Source of the DNA: Rhizobium sp. Root708 | Lineage (GTDB): Bacteria > Pseudomonadota > Alphaproteobacteria > Rhizobiales > Rhizobiaceae | DNA length: 64,000 nt | Assembly: GCF_001429725.1 (NCBI RefSeq) | Contig: NZ_LMHV01000009.1 | Location: 40,567-104,566, forward strand | Reading direction: 5' to 3' | In this document: piece after piece, positions 51,152 through 59,883 of the stretch | How the letters are laid out: every line of letters begins with the position of its first letter | Numbering within the stretch: the stretch's first letter is position 1 | The notes under the pieces: generated by a model | The model's database searches: none | What the model was told of the DNA's origin: nothing | Seen by the model: the letters and a program-made list of their open reading frames with translations, nothing else | Translations under genes and position numbers: made by a program

Positions 51152-51496
51152 CTAGGGAAAGGTCTTGACGACCTCGTACTTTCCGCCTTCCCAGGCTCGC
51201 ATCTCGCCGTGTTCGCAGCTGTAGTTCTCGTCCGTCTCCGATATCCCGACACCGATGCCATCAACCTCGGGATCGTCGAAGGTGACGAGAATGTCCGACA
51301 GCTTGATTCTCCTCGATCGGAAGTCCCGGAGGATATACTTGTAGCATCGACGATCCCGGTTCGAAATCTCGTGCTGAATGCGAGCCTCGGTCTTCTGGTT
51401 GATCTCGGAGAGGGGGCGGGTCTCCGCGAACGATTGGTCAGAGAACGCGACCGACAAAAACACGGTCGGTGCCAGCGCCAGAGCGAGTTTGCTCAT
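51152..51496 (-). CDS. Small secreted hypothetical protein
   Basis: Protein of 114 residues when started at MSKLALALAPTVFLSVAFSD, which gives a clean signal peptide with cleavage near FAETRP; longer in-frame starts would bury it. The mature part has two cysteines (DRRCYKYILRDF and NYSCEHGEM) that could form a disulfide, and ends EVVKTFP. No known domain was recognised. It is convergent with the GH3 gene, 19 nt apart. Confidence 0.6.
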   Translation of the reverse strand: MSKLALALAPTVFLSVAFSDQSFAETRPLSEINQKTEARIQHEISNRDRRCYKYILRDFRSRRIKLSDILVTFDDPEVDGIGVGISETDENYSCEHGEMRAWEGGKYEVVKTFP

Positions 51497-51620
51497 CCGA
51501 GATCTTTTCGAGATTCCAAGGCTGCACATTGCCGAACCATCCCCCATGAACAACGCGTTCCTCAGCGTAGACCGAAAGAAATCGCAACCTGCGGCTTCCA
51601 TCAACCTCTTTTCGCCTCGT

Positions 51621-52562
51621 CTAGGAAGCCGCCGGCGCGGAAATCTGTGCCTGCCGCCTCGAGATCGCGATAACCCAGTCGCGGAATTCCGGGCCGTAAG
51701 GCTTTTGCAGCGCCGAGCGATCCCAGGCGAGGAAGTAGCTCTCGCGGAGCGGCATCCTGATGTCGACCGGGATGACCAAAGTCTGGGCTTCCAGTTCGTC
51801 GGCGATCATCGACATCTGTGCAAGCACGATGCCGCGCTTGTTGACGGCAGCGTCGATGGCGCTGCTCGATAGAGTGAACGACAAGCCGGAAGGCTGGCCT
51901 TTCAGCCCGGCTCCGATCTTCGCCGCGAACTCCGCCCAACTGGGGTAGGGCGTAAAATGGCGCTCCCACTCGACGTGCAGCAGTGGATAGGACAACAAAT
52001 CCGCGGCAGCCAGTTCTCCGTTGCCGACAAGGGCAGGGGAGCAAGTCGGGACGACCCAGTCTCGAAAGAGTTCGGCATAGTGGTCATGCTGCAGCACGTC
52101 GGATCCGTAGCTGACGCGGAAATCGACTTCGTCGAAACCCATTTGTGGTTCCCTGTCGCGGCCGGTCACTCGCACATGCGCATCGGGATGCAAGGCCTGC
52201 CAGTCAAAAATGCGTCTGCCGATCCATTTGTTCACGACCGACGACAAGGCGCTGAGCACAAGCGCGTTCTCATTGCGCGCCCGTTCCAGCACTTGTTGGG
52301 CGAGGGCGAACTGCTCGAAACCCTTCGAGATCTCCCGGTGGTAAAGCCGCCCCCATTGCGTCAGCTCGACCGTTCTGCCGCTGCGTTCGACAAGGGTAAT
52401 GCCGAGGAAACTCTCGATCTTGCGGATCTGCTGGCTGATGGCGCCCGAGGAAACGTTGAGCTCGGCAGCCGCGGCCATCACGCTTCCGCAGCGGCCGACG
52501 GCCTCGAATGCCTGCAGGCCCTTGAGCGGAATTCCACGAAATACCTGTTCGTCGCTCGACAC
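51621..52562 (-). CDS. LysR-family transcriptional regulator
   Basis: Regulator of 313 residues with an N-terminal winged helix (LKGLQAFEAVGRCGSVMAAAAELNVSSGAISQQIRK) of the GcvA-like branch and a C-terminal substrate-binding domain (LHVEWERHF; KRGIVLAQMSMIADEL). The start is GTG 52562 behind GGGGAAAC. It lies 9 nt after the HutC-type regulator on the same strand, so two regulators may share one transcript. LysR proteins usually regulate a divergent target, but the gene beside its own start is the other regulator; its target may be the amino-acid importer or lie elsewhere. Confidence 0.88.
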   Translation of the reverse strand: MSSDEQVFRGIPLKGLQAFEAVGRCGSVMAAAAELNVSSGAISQQIRKIESFLGITLVERSGRTVELTQWGRLYHREISKGFEQFALAQQVLERARNENALVLSALSSVVNKWIGRRIFDWQALHPDAHVRVTGRDREPQMGFDEVDFRVSYGSDVLQHDHYAELFRDWVVPTCSPALVGNGELAAADLLSYPLLHVEWERHFTPYPSWAEFAAKIGAGLKGQPSGLSFTLSSSAIDAAVNKRGIVLAQMSMIADELEAQTLVIPVDIRMPLRESYFLAWDRSALQKPYGPEFRDWVIAISRRQAQISAPAAS

Positions 52563-52571
52563 GTTTCCCCA

Positions 52572-53336
52572 CTACGGCTGCTGACGCAACGCACTTTCGG
52601 TCGGATGAAAGATTCCTGCAAACTGAAAGCGATCCCCGGGATGGGTGATCTCGACATAGGTCACCATGCGATCGTTCTGCCACGTCTGGCGAATGAGGTT
52701 GAGGCATGGATCGCCGCGATCTATTTTGAGAATGCGTGCTGTAACAGCGTCGGCGGAGACCGCGCGTATCACATGTTTCGCCTTGGACCATGGGACCTGC
52801 GACAATAGCCATTTCGCCGGCGGCGCACCAATGAAGCTCTCGGTTCTGGCGAGCGGCACGGTATCGAGAAGAATGATCCGCCGCTCCACCGCCGTTGGCT
52901 TTCCGTCGACGATATGCAGGCAGTGGATTCTGAGAATCTCGGCGCCTGGTGTGCTGTTCAACTGGGCCGCTTCGACCGGCCCCAAGCTTTCAATCTTCCG
53001 CGTCAATATCTCGTGGCGATGCTCGTAACCTGCCAGCGTGGCGGCCGTACCGATGTCCTGAATGTCCATGACCGTCCGGTTGATCTGCGGTGCCGCGACG
53101 AAAGATCCCGTCTTGCGCTTGCGGACCACCAGCCCCCGCTCGACGAGCGCTGTCAGCGCCTTGCTTACGGTCATGCGCGAGCAGCCATAGTCGCCGACGA
53201 GATCGTGCTCCCTCGGGATGCGATCTCCTGGGCGCCAGTCTCCGCTCAGGATCTTCGCTTCGATGTCTTTGAATATCCTGATATAGATTGGTTCCAAGAC
53301 GCGACACCCGTTACCGCTGCACGTAATACGATGCAA
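52572..53336 (-). CDS. GntR-family regulator, HutC subfamily
   Basis: Regulator of 254 residues: an N-terminal GntR winged helix (PIYIRIFKDIEAKILSGDWRPGDR, then SRMTVSKALTALVERGLVVRKR) and a C-terminal UTRA ligand domain ending YVEITHPGDRFQFAGIF. HutC members respond to urocanate or to sugar phosphates. The first about 14 residues before the conserved core are cysteine-containing and may not be translated, since a TTG in frame at the core is an alternative start. It is divergent from the amino-acid-type importer, with a TTTG-N6-CAAA operator candidate at that importer's promoter. Confidence 0.88.
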   Translation of the reverse strand: MHRITCSGNGCRVLEPIYIRIFKDIEAKILSGDWRPGDRIPREHDLVGDYGCSRMTVSKALTALVERGLVVRKRKTGSFVAAPQINRTVMDIQDIGTAATLAGYEHRHEILTRKIESLGPVEAAQLNSTPGAEILRIHCLHIVDGKPTAVERRIILLDTVPLARTESFIGAPPAKWLLSQVPWSKAKHVIRAVSADAVTARILKIDRGDPCLNLIRQTWQNDRMVTYVEITHPGDRFQFAGIFHPTESALRQQP

Positions 53337-53398
53337 ATACCAAGCCTACGCCCGAAAGTAGCTGTTCGGCACAAAAATTGCGTTCGTCGACTTTGACG

Positions 53399-53439
53399 TT
53401 GACACCTTAGGCCAGCCTATATCTATTTGTATAGTCAAA
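53399..53439 (+). promoter_or_regulatory. Candidate promoter and HutC-type operator of the amino-acid importer
   Basis: TTGACA (53399-53404) and TCTATT (53422-53427) are 17 nt apart. Directly after, TTTGTATAGTCAAA (53426-53439) matches the CTTGTATA-type half-sites known for HutC and related GntR repressors. Such overlap of the -10 and start region is expected for repression. The repeat lies 87 nt before the binding-protein gene and about 90 nt from the divergent regulator. Confidence 0.5.
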
Positions 53440-53526
53440 AGCGGGTCAAAGAAGCCTGCAATACGGGACTGAAATCGGGAACTCGAACGCATCCTGCCGG
53501 ATGCGAAAACTGGAGAGATGACAATC

Positions 53527-54354
53527 ATGATCGCACGTTCACTGCTCAAGGGCCTAGTCGGCGCCGCATTTTTGATCGGCGCGACGCTGTCGGCGCATGC
53601 GGCCGACACGCTCGCCGCCGTCAAGGCCGCCGGCACGCTGAAAGTCGGTACCGAAACCGCCTTCGCGCCGTTTGATTTTATCGATGCCGGCGAGCATGCC
53701 GGCCTGAACGTTGATCTTTTTGCGGAAATCGGCAAGGAGCTCGGCGTCAAGATCGAGTGGGTAGCACTTCCTTGGGACGGCGTATTCCCGGCACTGGAAG
53801 CGGGTAAATTCGACGTCGTTGCCGGCCCCGCGACGATCACCAAGAAGCGCATGGAACGCTACCGTTTCACTCCGCCGATCGCTGAAGCCACGATCGCCAT
53901 TCTGAAGAAAGCAGGCGACGCGACGATCTCCAAGCCGGCAGATATTGCCGGTAAGACGATCGGTGTCGGCAAGGCGACGTCGCAGCTCGACCAGCTGAAG
54001 GAATTCGCAGCAACCCTGCCGTCCAAGGTTGATGTTCGCGAGTATCCCGCCTTCACAGAATCCTACGCTGACCTTGCTGCCGGCCGTATCGCCGGTGTCG
54101 CCAACTCGCTGCCGAACATCGCTTTCGTCGCCAAGCAGCGCGAGGGTACCTTCGAAGTCGTCCTGCCGCCTTTCGGCAAGAAGTCCTATTTCGGCTTCAT
54201 CGGCCTGAAGGATGCTGACCATGCGCCGCTCATGGACGCTATCGATGCAGCGCTGCTGAAGATCAAGGCTGATGGTCGCATGGCCGAGTTGCAGAAGAAG
54301 TGGTTCGGCGCCAGCTTCGATACGCCTGATGCCGTCAAAGACCCTGCGTTCTGA
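53527..54354 (+). CDS. Amino-acid ABC transporter substrate-binding protein
   Basis: Periplasmic binding protein of 275 residues, solute-binding family 3. The signal peptide is MIARSLLKGLVGAAFLIGAT with cleavage after SAHAAD. The mature start AGTLKVGTETAFAPFDFID is the classical signature of polar amino-acid binding proteins, and IEWVALPWDGVFPALEAGKF follows. The ATG at 53527 is about 9 nt behind GAGAG; an in-frame ATG at 53518 is too close to that site. The ligand may be a polar amino acid or an amine. A HutC-type regulator divergent to it hints at histidine or related compounds, but this is weak. Confidence 0.92.
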   Translation: MIARSLLKGLVGAAFLIGATLSAHAADTLAAVKAAGTLKVGTETAFAPFDFIDAGEHAGLNVDLFAEIGKELGVKIEWVALPWDGVFPALEAGKFDVVAGPATITKKRMERYRFTPPIAEATIAILKKAGDATISKPADIAGKTIGVGKATSQLDQLKEFAATLPSKVDVREYPAFTESYADLAAGRIAGVANSLPNIAFVAKQREGTFEVVLPPFGKKSYFGFIGLKDADHAPLMDAIDAALLKIKADGRMAELQKKWFGASFDTPDAVKDPAF

Positions 54355-54434
54355 TAGCAGGACGATTGTCGATTGCGCCCCACCGGGCGCAATCACTGAC
54401 GCCATTATGACAGCCAGGCGGACGAAAGCCGGAC

Positions 54435-55076
54435 ATGTCCATCAAACTCTTTGAACTGCTTCTCTACGCGTCGATCTACACCGTAGCGATCAGCGTCGTT
54501 TCCATCTTGATCGGGTTCGCAATCGCGATCCTGCTATCGGGCATGCTTCTCTCCAAGAAGCGGTCGTTCGTTACCCCTGCACAGATATTCATCAGCTTCT
54601 TCCGCGGCGTGCCTCTGCTCGTGCAGTTGCTGCTGATCTACAATATGCTGCCGGCGATCGGATTGAATGTACCGAGCATCGTTGCGGCAATCGTCGGGCT
54701 TTCGCTTTGCACGGCGGCCTACCAGGCTGAGAACATGCGCGGTGGCTTTGCCAGCGTGCCGGTCGGTCTCATCGAGTCTGCGGAAATGGTTGGCCTGACG
54801 CCTGGCCAAATCTTCCGACGCATCAAGGCGCCGATTGCGTTGCGCCTGACATTCCCGGCCCTCGTTAACGAGGCTATTCTCATTCTCAAGGCGTCGTCGC
54901 TGGTGTCCGTCGTCGGCGTCATCGAGCTGACGCGGATGGCGCAGGACCTTGCCGGCAGCACGTTCCTGCCGATACAGATATTCGCTGCCGCCGGTCTTAT
55001 CTATCTCGTCATCAATTGGATTGTTGCGCTTGCCGGTGATTTCATCGAGCGCTCCTTGCCGGGAGTGCCGCGATGA
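54435..55076 (+). CDS. Amino-acid ABC transporter permease, first subunit
   Basis: Inner-membrane permease of 213 residues of the HisMQ/GlnP type, with about five membrane segments and the typical coupling motif VPVGLIESAEMVGLTPGQIF (about residues 98-117), which includes the EAA-like ESAEMVGL. It starts 80 nt after the binding-protein gene and overlaps the next permease by 4 nt (ATGA). It forms a channel with that partner. Confidence 0.88.
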   Translation: MSIKLFELLLYASIYTVAISVVSILIGFAIAILLSGMLLSKKRSFVTPAQIFISFFRGVPLLVQLLLIYNMLPAIGLNVPSIVAAIVGLSLCTAAYQAENMRGGFASVPVGLIESAEMVGLTPGQIFRRIKAPIALRLTFPALVNEAILILKASSLVSVVGVIELTRMAQDLAGSTFLPIQIFAAAGLIYLVINWIVALAGDFIERSLPGVPR

Positions 55077-55741
55077 CCTTCGATATCAACGTCATTCGCG
55101 ACCAGTTGCCGGCGATTGCAAGCGGTGCCGGCGTCACTGTTCTCATCTGGGTCGTCGGTACGATCGCTGCCGCCATCATCGGCTTTTTTGTCGCCGTAGG
55201 CCGTCGGTTCGGTGGGTTCTTGCCGGACAAAGCCCTCGGCTTCATCGTGGCTGTGCTGCGCGGCACGCCGTTCCTGATCCAGATTTTTCTGGTCTATTAT
55301 GGCGGCCCGTTCATCGGGTTGAATCTGGACCCGTTGCCGGCCGGTCTCATCGGAATCTCCATCTATGGAGCGGCCTACTACAGCGAAATTTTCCGCTCGG
55401 GCTTTCGGGCGGTGCCAAGAGGGCATATCGAGGCTGGAGAATGCGTCGGGCTCACCCAGGGCCAAATTATCAGGCGCATCCTGTTGCCTGAAATGACGAT
55501 GCTGGTGCTGCCGCCATCGTTGAACATGGCCGTCTTGCTGATGAAGGAAACCGCGGTTCTTTCGATCATCACGGTGCCGGAGCTGACGGCAACGCTAAGT
55601 GCCATCGGCGCGCAGCAATACGCCTTCGTCGAGGCGCTTACCGTCCTGGCGCTCTTCTATTGGATCCTTGTCGAGATCACCGGCCGTCTCGGCCACCTCG
55701 TCGAAACGAAACTTACCAGATTCAGGTTTTTCAACGCATGA
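55073..55741 (+). CDS. Amino-acid ABC transporter permease, second subunit
   Basis: Second HisMQ/GlnP-type permease, 222 residues, five membrane segments, with coupling motif RGHIEAGECVGLTQGQIIRR near residue 125. The start overlaps the previous stop (ATGA), and its own stop overlaps the ATPase start (ATGA), so all three are translationally coupled. FLIQIFLVYYGGPFIGLN is a typical family segment. Confidence 0.9.
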   Translation: MTFDINVIRDQLPAIASGAGVTVLIWVVGTIAAAIIGFFVAVGRRFGGFLPDKALGFIVAVLRGTPFLIQIFLVYYGGPFIGLNLDPLPAGLIGISIYGAAYYSEIFRSGFRAVPRGHIEAGECVGLTQGQIIRRILLPEMTMLVLPPSLNMAVLLMKETAVLSIITVPELTATLSAIGAQQYAFVEALTVLALFYWILVEITGRLGHLVETKLTRFRFFNA

Positions 55742-56529
55742 GCCTTCCAGCGATCGCAGTCAAAAATCTCGTCAAGAGGTTCGGAGAAACCACCGTCCTG
55801 CAAGACGTCGGTCTCGATATTCCGCAGGGCCAGGTATCATGCCTGATCGGCCCGTCCGGCTCGGGCAAGAGCACGCTTTTGCGCTGTATGGCTTTTCTCG
55901 AAGAAGCGACGTCAGGCACCATCACGGTCAACGGCGAAGTTCTTGGTTTCACTGAGAATGCAAACGGCGTGCGTGAGCGTATTTCGCCCGCTGCCAATCG
56001 CGCGATCCGCGCGCAGATCGGCATGGTGTTTCAGCAGTTCAATCTGTGGCCACACATGACGGCGCTCGGCAATGTTAGCGAAGCTTTGAAAACCGTTCAC
56101 AAGATGAGCCGCAAAGAGGCGGAGGAGCGCGCCATGGCGCAACTCGTCAAGGTCGGCCTAGAAACGCGCGCGGGGCACTACCCGTCCCAACTTTCCGGTG
56201 GGCAGCAGCAGCGCGTGGCGATTGCTCGAGCGCTCGCCTTGAAACCGAAGATCATGCTCTTCGACGAGCCGACATCCTCGCTCGATCCGGAACTGACGGG
56301 CGAAGTGCTCAACGTCATGCGCGACCTCGCGAAGGAAGGTATGACCATGGTGGTCGTGTCACACGAGATCGGCTTCGCGGCCACGGTCGGACAGCAGATC
56401 GCTTTTCTCGACCACGGCAAGATCCTCTTTACCGGCCCGCCGCAGGAGGTCTTCAAGAAGCCGCGTCATCCGCGTCTCGAGCAGTTTCTGGATACCTATC
56501 TCGACCGGGGCGCTTCCATGTTGCTTTGA
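55738..56529 (+). CDS. Amino-acid ABC transporter ATP-binding protein
   Basis: ATPase of 263 residues of the GlnQ/HisP type: Walker A GPSGSGKST (about residues 38-46), a Q-loop with QQFNLWPHMTA, signature LSGGQQQRVAIARALA, Walker B IMLFDEPTSSLDPEL and switch His in VSHEIGFAA. The GGQQQR form of the signature is typical for polar amino-acid importers. The ATG at 55738 was chosen at the overlap with the permease stop; the frame is open further upstream inside the permease gene. Confidence 0.93.
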   Translation: MSLPAIAVKNLVKRFGETTVLQDVGLDIPQGQVSCLIGPSGSGKSTLLRCMAFLEEATSGTITVNGEVLGFTENANGVRERISPAANRAIRAQIGMVFQQFNLWPHMTALGNVSEALKTVHKMSRKEAEERAMAQLVKVGLETRAGHYPSQLSGGQQQRVAIARALALKPKIMLFDEPTSSLDPELTGEVLNVMRDLAKEGMTMVVVSHEIGFAATVGQQIAFLDHGKILFTGPPQEVFKKPRHPRLEQFLDTYLDRGASMLL

Positions 56530-56568
56530 CGATCCGGCGCAACGCGCCAGATTAGCCGCAGCAAAGCT

Positions 56569-56835
56569 TCAGGCGGTTGTCACACGCTTGGTGCAAAGTG
56601 CCACCGTTTCATCCTCAAGGCAGACGAAAGCGGCGCCGCCATTCTCGAAGGCCAACCGCAGCTGCGCTTCCGTGGCACGGTGCACCTCGTGGCGGCGGCT
56701 GCCCTCATAGTCCTTGATCGTGCTGCGCGACACGCCCGATCGTTCGGCGAGGTCCGTTTGGGTCCAATCGAGGAGGCCTCGCGCTGCGCGACAAAGTGCC
56801 GGTGTCAGAATCTTCGAATTGTTCGCAAGACCCAT
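56569..56835 (-). CDS. Small XRE-type helix-turn-helix protein
   Basis: Protein of 88 residues when started at MGLANNSKIL behind GGGCAGG; an ATG 36 nt upstream lacks such a site. The core (ALCRAARGLLDWTQTDLAERSGVSRSTIKDYEGS) is a Cro/CI-type helix-turn-helix; the short C-terminal part ends CLEDETVALCTKRVTTA. Such small stand-alone regulators are frequent in Rhizobiales. CCATAT (56849-56854) and ATATGG (56872-56877) flank the upstream start and may be an operator. It is divergent from the Mrp antiporter operon, which may be its target. Confidence 0.75.
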   Translation of the reverse strand: MGLANNSKILTPALCRAARGLLDWTQTDLAERSGVSRSTIKDYEGSRRHEVHRATEAQLRLAFENGGAAFVCLEDETVALCTKRVTTA

Positions 56836-56976
56836 TGCGCAAACCTGCCCATATTGGTTACTATCTCTCATATATGGTAATTTTCGTCGAATTGCCAGCG
56901 GTTGATTCTGCAGCTGTTGGTGATTTTGGCGAAGACAAAAGCGAAGGAATAAGGTGTTGGGATAACAGGCGGATCG

Positions 56977-59883
56977 ATTTCTCTTCTTGCGCTCCTTGTC
57001 CTTCCCTTTCTCGGAAGCTTTCTTTCCGTGTTCCTGTTGAACACGTCGTCGCGCCGCCTGCCGGCGGGGCTGGCCGGTGTGGTGACGCTGGCGTCGCTGC
57101 TTCTTACCGCGATTAACTATCCCTCGGTCTCAGGCGGGGGCGTGGTTTACTACAAGCTGCAATGGCTCCCGCAGCTTGGCCTTGATTTCACGTTGCGGAT
57201 GGACGGCTTCGCATGGATCTTCTCCATGCTTGTGACCGCGATCGGTTTGCTCGTCGTCCTCTACGCACGCTACTACATGTCGGAAGAGGATCCTGTTCCG
57301 CGCTTCTTCTCGTTCCTGCTTGCTTTCATGGGAGCGATGCTCGGGATCGTGATTTCGGGCAATGTGATCCTGCTCGCGGTCTTCTGGGAGCTGACAAGCA
57401 TTTTCTCGTTCCTGCTGATCAGCTATTGGCACAACAGCGCCGCGGCACGCGATGGCGCCCGTATGGCATTGACGGTCACCGGGATCGGCGGCTTTTGCCT
57501 GTTGATTGGCCTCATTCTGCTCGGAAACATTGTAGGCAGCTACGACCTCGACAAGATCCTCGCGTCAGGCGACATCATTCGTGCTCATTCGCTCTATCTG
57601 CCGGCACTTATCTTCATTCTGCTCGGCGCGCTGACGAAGAGCGCGCAGTTCCCGTTCCATTTCTGGCTGCCGAATGCGATGGCCGCGCCGACGCCGGTGT
57701 CGGCCTTTCTGCACTCGGCAACAATGGTCAAGGCTGGCGTCTTCCTGCTTGCCCGCTTCTGGCCCGCGCTTTCAGGCACTTGGGAATGGTTCTGGATCGT
57801 CGGCGCGGCAGGGATCATCACGCTCCTGCTCGGCGCCTACTTCGCCATGTTCCAGCGGGATCTGAAGGGGCTGTTGGCCTATTCCACCATCAGTCACCTG
57901 GGGCTGATCACGACGTTGCTCAGCCTGGGTAGTTCGCTGGCGACGGTCGCCGCGATTTTCCACATGCTCAATCACGCCACCTTCAAGGCTTCGCTGTTCA
58001 TGGCCGCCGGGATCATCGATCATGAGACCGGCACACGCGATATGCGAAGGCTTAGCGGATTGTTCCGGTTCATGCCGTTCACGGCCACTCTTGCCATTGT
58101 CGCCAGCGCGGCGATGGCCGGCGTTCCGCTTCTCAACGGCTTCCTGTCGAAAGAGATGTTCTTCGCCGAGGCGGTGGAGACCCATGCAGACTCGATCCTT
58201 GATCGAATCCTGCCCTATGTCGCGACGCTCGCCGGCGCCTTCAGCGTCGCCTATTCGCTGCGTTTCATTCACACCGTCTTCTTCGGCCCGCCGCCGACTG
58301 ACCTGCCGATCGCTAAACCGCACGAGCCGCCGCGCTGGATGCGCTTCCCGATCGAGCTTCTCGTCGTCCTTTGCCTAGTCGTCGGAATTGTTCCGGCGTT
58401 GTCGATCGGTCCCTTCCTGCATACGGCTGTTGTCAGCGTTCTTCGCGAGGATACGCCGGAATACAGCCTCGCCATTTGGCACGGCGTCAATCTTCCGTTG
58501 ATCATGAGCGCGATCGCGCTTGCCGGAGGCGTGGCGATATATGTGCTGCTGAAAGACTATTTCGCGCGTTGCGACGATGGTCCGCCCATATTCCGCAAGC
58601 TGAAGGGACAACGCATCTTCGAGCGTATCCTGGTCGAAGTGTCCTGGCGTTGGGCTCGTATCGCCGAACAGCGGCTCGGAACACGCAGGCTCCAACAACA
58701 GCTACGCTGGGTCGTTGTGATGGGCTTTGCCGCCGGTCTGCTGCCGCTTTACCTCCGGGGTTTTCAGAGCCGTCCCTTTACCAATTCCGGAATAGATCCG
58801 GTGTTCGCGACGTTGTGGGCGATCGGCATATGCCTTGCTATCGGTACGGCTTACCTCGCAAAGTATCATCGACTTGCAGCGCTGATCATGCTTGGCGGCG
58901 TCGGATTGATCGTCTGCACGACCTTCATCTGGCTTTCGGCGCCTGATCTCGCCATTACGCAGTTGCTGGTCGAAATCGTCACGACCGTTCTGATCCTCCT
59001 TGGACTCCGGTGGCTGCCGAAGCGGAGCGAGGATTTCGGCGAGACGATGACGTTGCGTTCCAGGTTCCGCCGCTTCCGCGATTTCGCGCTTGCCGTCGTG
59101 TGTGGTGTGTCGATGTCGTTGATGGCCTACGCGGTTATGACGATGCCGGTGCCGGACGCAATCTCGAACTACTTCCTGGAGAACGCCTACTCACTGGGTG
59201 GCGGCCGCAATGTCGTCAACGTTATTCTCGTCGACTTCCGAGGCTTCGACACCCTTGGGGAAATCGCCGTTCTCGGCGTCGTTGCCCTGACGGTCTATGC
59301 GCTGCTTCGCCGCTTCCGCCCCGCGGACGACAGCATGGGCATGCCGGAGCAGCAGCAGATCCAGAACCGCTTCGATGAAGAGCGGCCGGAACGTTCGGCA
59401 GGGGATACCGTCCGCGATTACATGCTCGTGCCTTCCGTGATCATGCAGTGGCTGTTTCCTGTCGTCATCACCTTCGCGGTGTACATCTTCATGCGCGGGC
59501 ACGACTTGCCGGGCGGCGGCTTCTCGGCCGGATTGACCCTGTCGATCGCTTTCCTGCTCCAGTATCTCGCCGGCGGAACGCGATGGGCGGAAGATCGCAT
59601 TCGTATCCTTCCGCTGCGATGGATGGGGGCAGGGCTGCTTACGGCGTTTCTGACGGGTGCCGGCGCATGGCTGTTCGGCTATCCGTTCCTGACGACCCAC
59701 TCCCGCTACATCGAACTGCCGCTAATTGGAAAAATGCCGGCCGCGACAGCTCTTCTGTTCGATCTTGGCGTCTTCAGCCTGGTGGTTGGATCGACGGTGC
59801 TCATCCTTGTAGCGCTTGCGCACCAGTCGATCCGCATCAACCGCCTTCGCGCGATAGAGACCGCCAAGTCGGAGGAAGCGTAA
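56977..59883 (+). CDS. mrpA: Monovalent cation/H+ antiporter subunit A fused to subunit B (MrpA-MrpB)
   Basis: Large membrane subunit of the Mrp/Mnh/Pha antiporter. The MrpA part shows the complex I-like proton-channel core (KSAQFPFHFWLPNAMAAPTP) and many membrane segments; the C-terminal about 170 residues (from LVPSVIMQWLFPVVITFAVY, including GGGFSAGLTLSIAFL) are an MrpB domain, as in rhizobial PhaAB. The start is a problem: the first normal start codon in frame is GTG 57028, but the hydrophobic beginning SLLALLVLPFLGSFL, expected for this family, is encoded upstream of it, and the only codons there that could initiate are ATT 56977 or ATA 56962. The coordinate given uses ATT. A stop at 56950-56952 limits the frame. 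Confidence 0.88.
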   Translation: MSLLALLVLPFLGSFLSVFLLNTSSRRLPAGLAGVVTLASLLLTAINYPSVSGGGVVYYKLQWLPQLGLDFTLRMDGFAWIFSMLVTAIGLLVVLYARYYMSEEDPVPRFFSFLLAFMGAMLGIVISGNVILLAVFWELTSIFSFLLISYWHNSAAARDGARMALTVTGIGGFCLLIGLILLGNIVGSYDLDKILASGDIIRAHSLYLPALIFILLGALTKSAQFPFHFWLPNAMAAPTPVSAFLHSATMVKAGVFLLARFWPALSGTWEWFWIVGAAGIITLLLGAYFAMFQRDLKGLLAYSTISHLGLITTLLSLGSSLATVAAIFHMLNHATFKASLFMAAGIIDHETGTRDMRRLSGLFRFMPFTATLAIVASAAMAGVPLLNGFLSKEMFFAEAVETHADSILDRILPYVATLAGAFSVAYSLRFIHTVFFGPPPTDLPIAKPHEPPRWMRFPIELLVVLCLVVGIVPALSIGPFLHTAVVSVLREDTPEYSLAIWHGVNLPLIMSAIALAGGVAIYVLLKDYFARCDDGPPIFRKLKGQRIFERILVEVSWRWARIAEQRLGTRRLQQQLRWVVVMGFAAGLLPLYLRGFQSRPFTNSGIDPVFATLWAIGICLAIGTAYLAKYHRLAALIMLGGVGLIVCTTFIWLSAPDLAITQLLVEIVTTVLILLGLRWLPKRSEDFGETMTLRSRFRRFRDFALAVVCGVSMSLMAYAVMTMPVPDAISNYFLENAYSLGGGRNVVNVILVDFRGFDTLGEIAVLGVVALTVYALLRRFRPADDSMGMPEQQQIQNRFDEERPERSAGDTVRDYMLVPSVIMQWLFPVVITFAVYIFMRGHDLPGGGFSAGLTLSIAFLLQYLAGGTRWAEDRIRILPLRWMGAGLLTAFLTGAGAWLFGYPFLTTHSRYIELPLIGKMPAATALLFDLGVFSLVVGSTVLILVALAHQSIRINRLRAIETAKSEEA

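Noticed and set aside
56536..56548. GGCGC-AAC-GCGCC as a terminator of the amino-acid importer operon
   Set aside because: A 5-bp stem without a T-run is too weak to call.
56796..57116. Open frame starting near 56796 in another phase before mrpA
   Set aside because: It overlaps the XRE gene and the mrpA N-terminus and encodes no hydrophobic start like that of MrpA, so it does not rescue the missing start codon.
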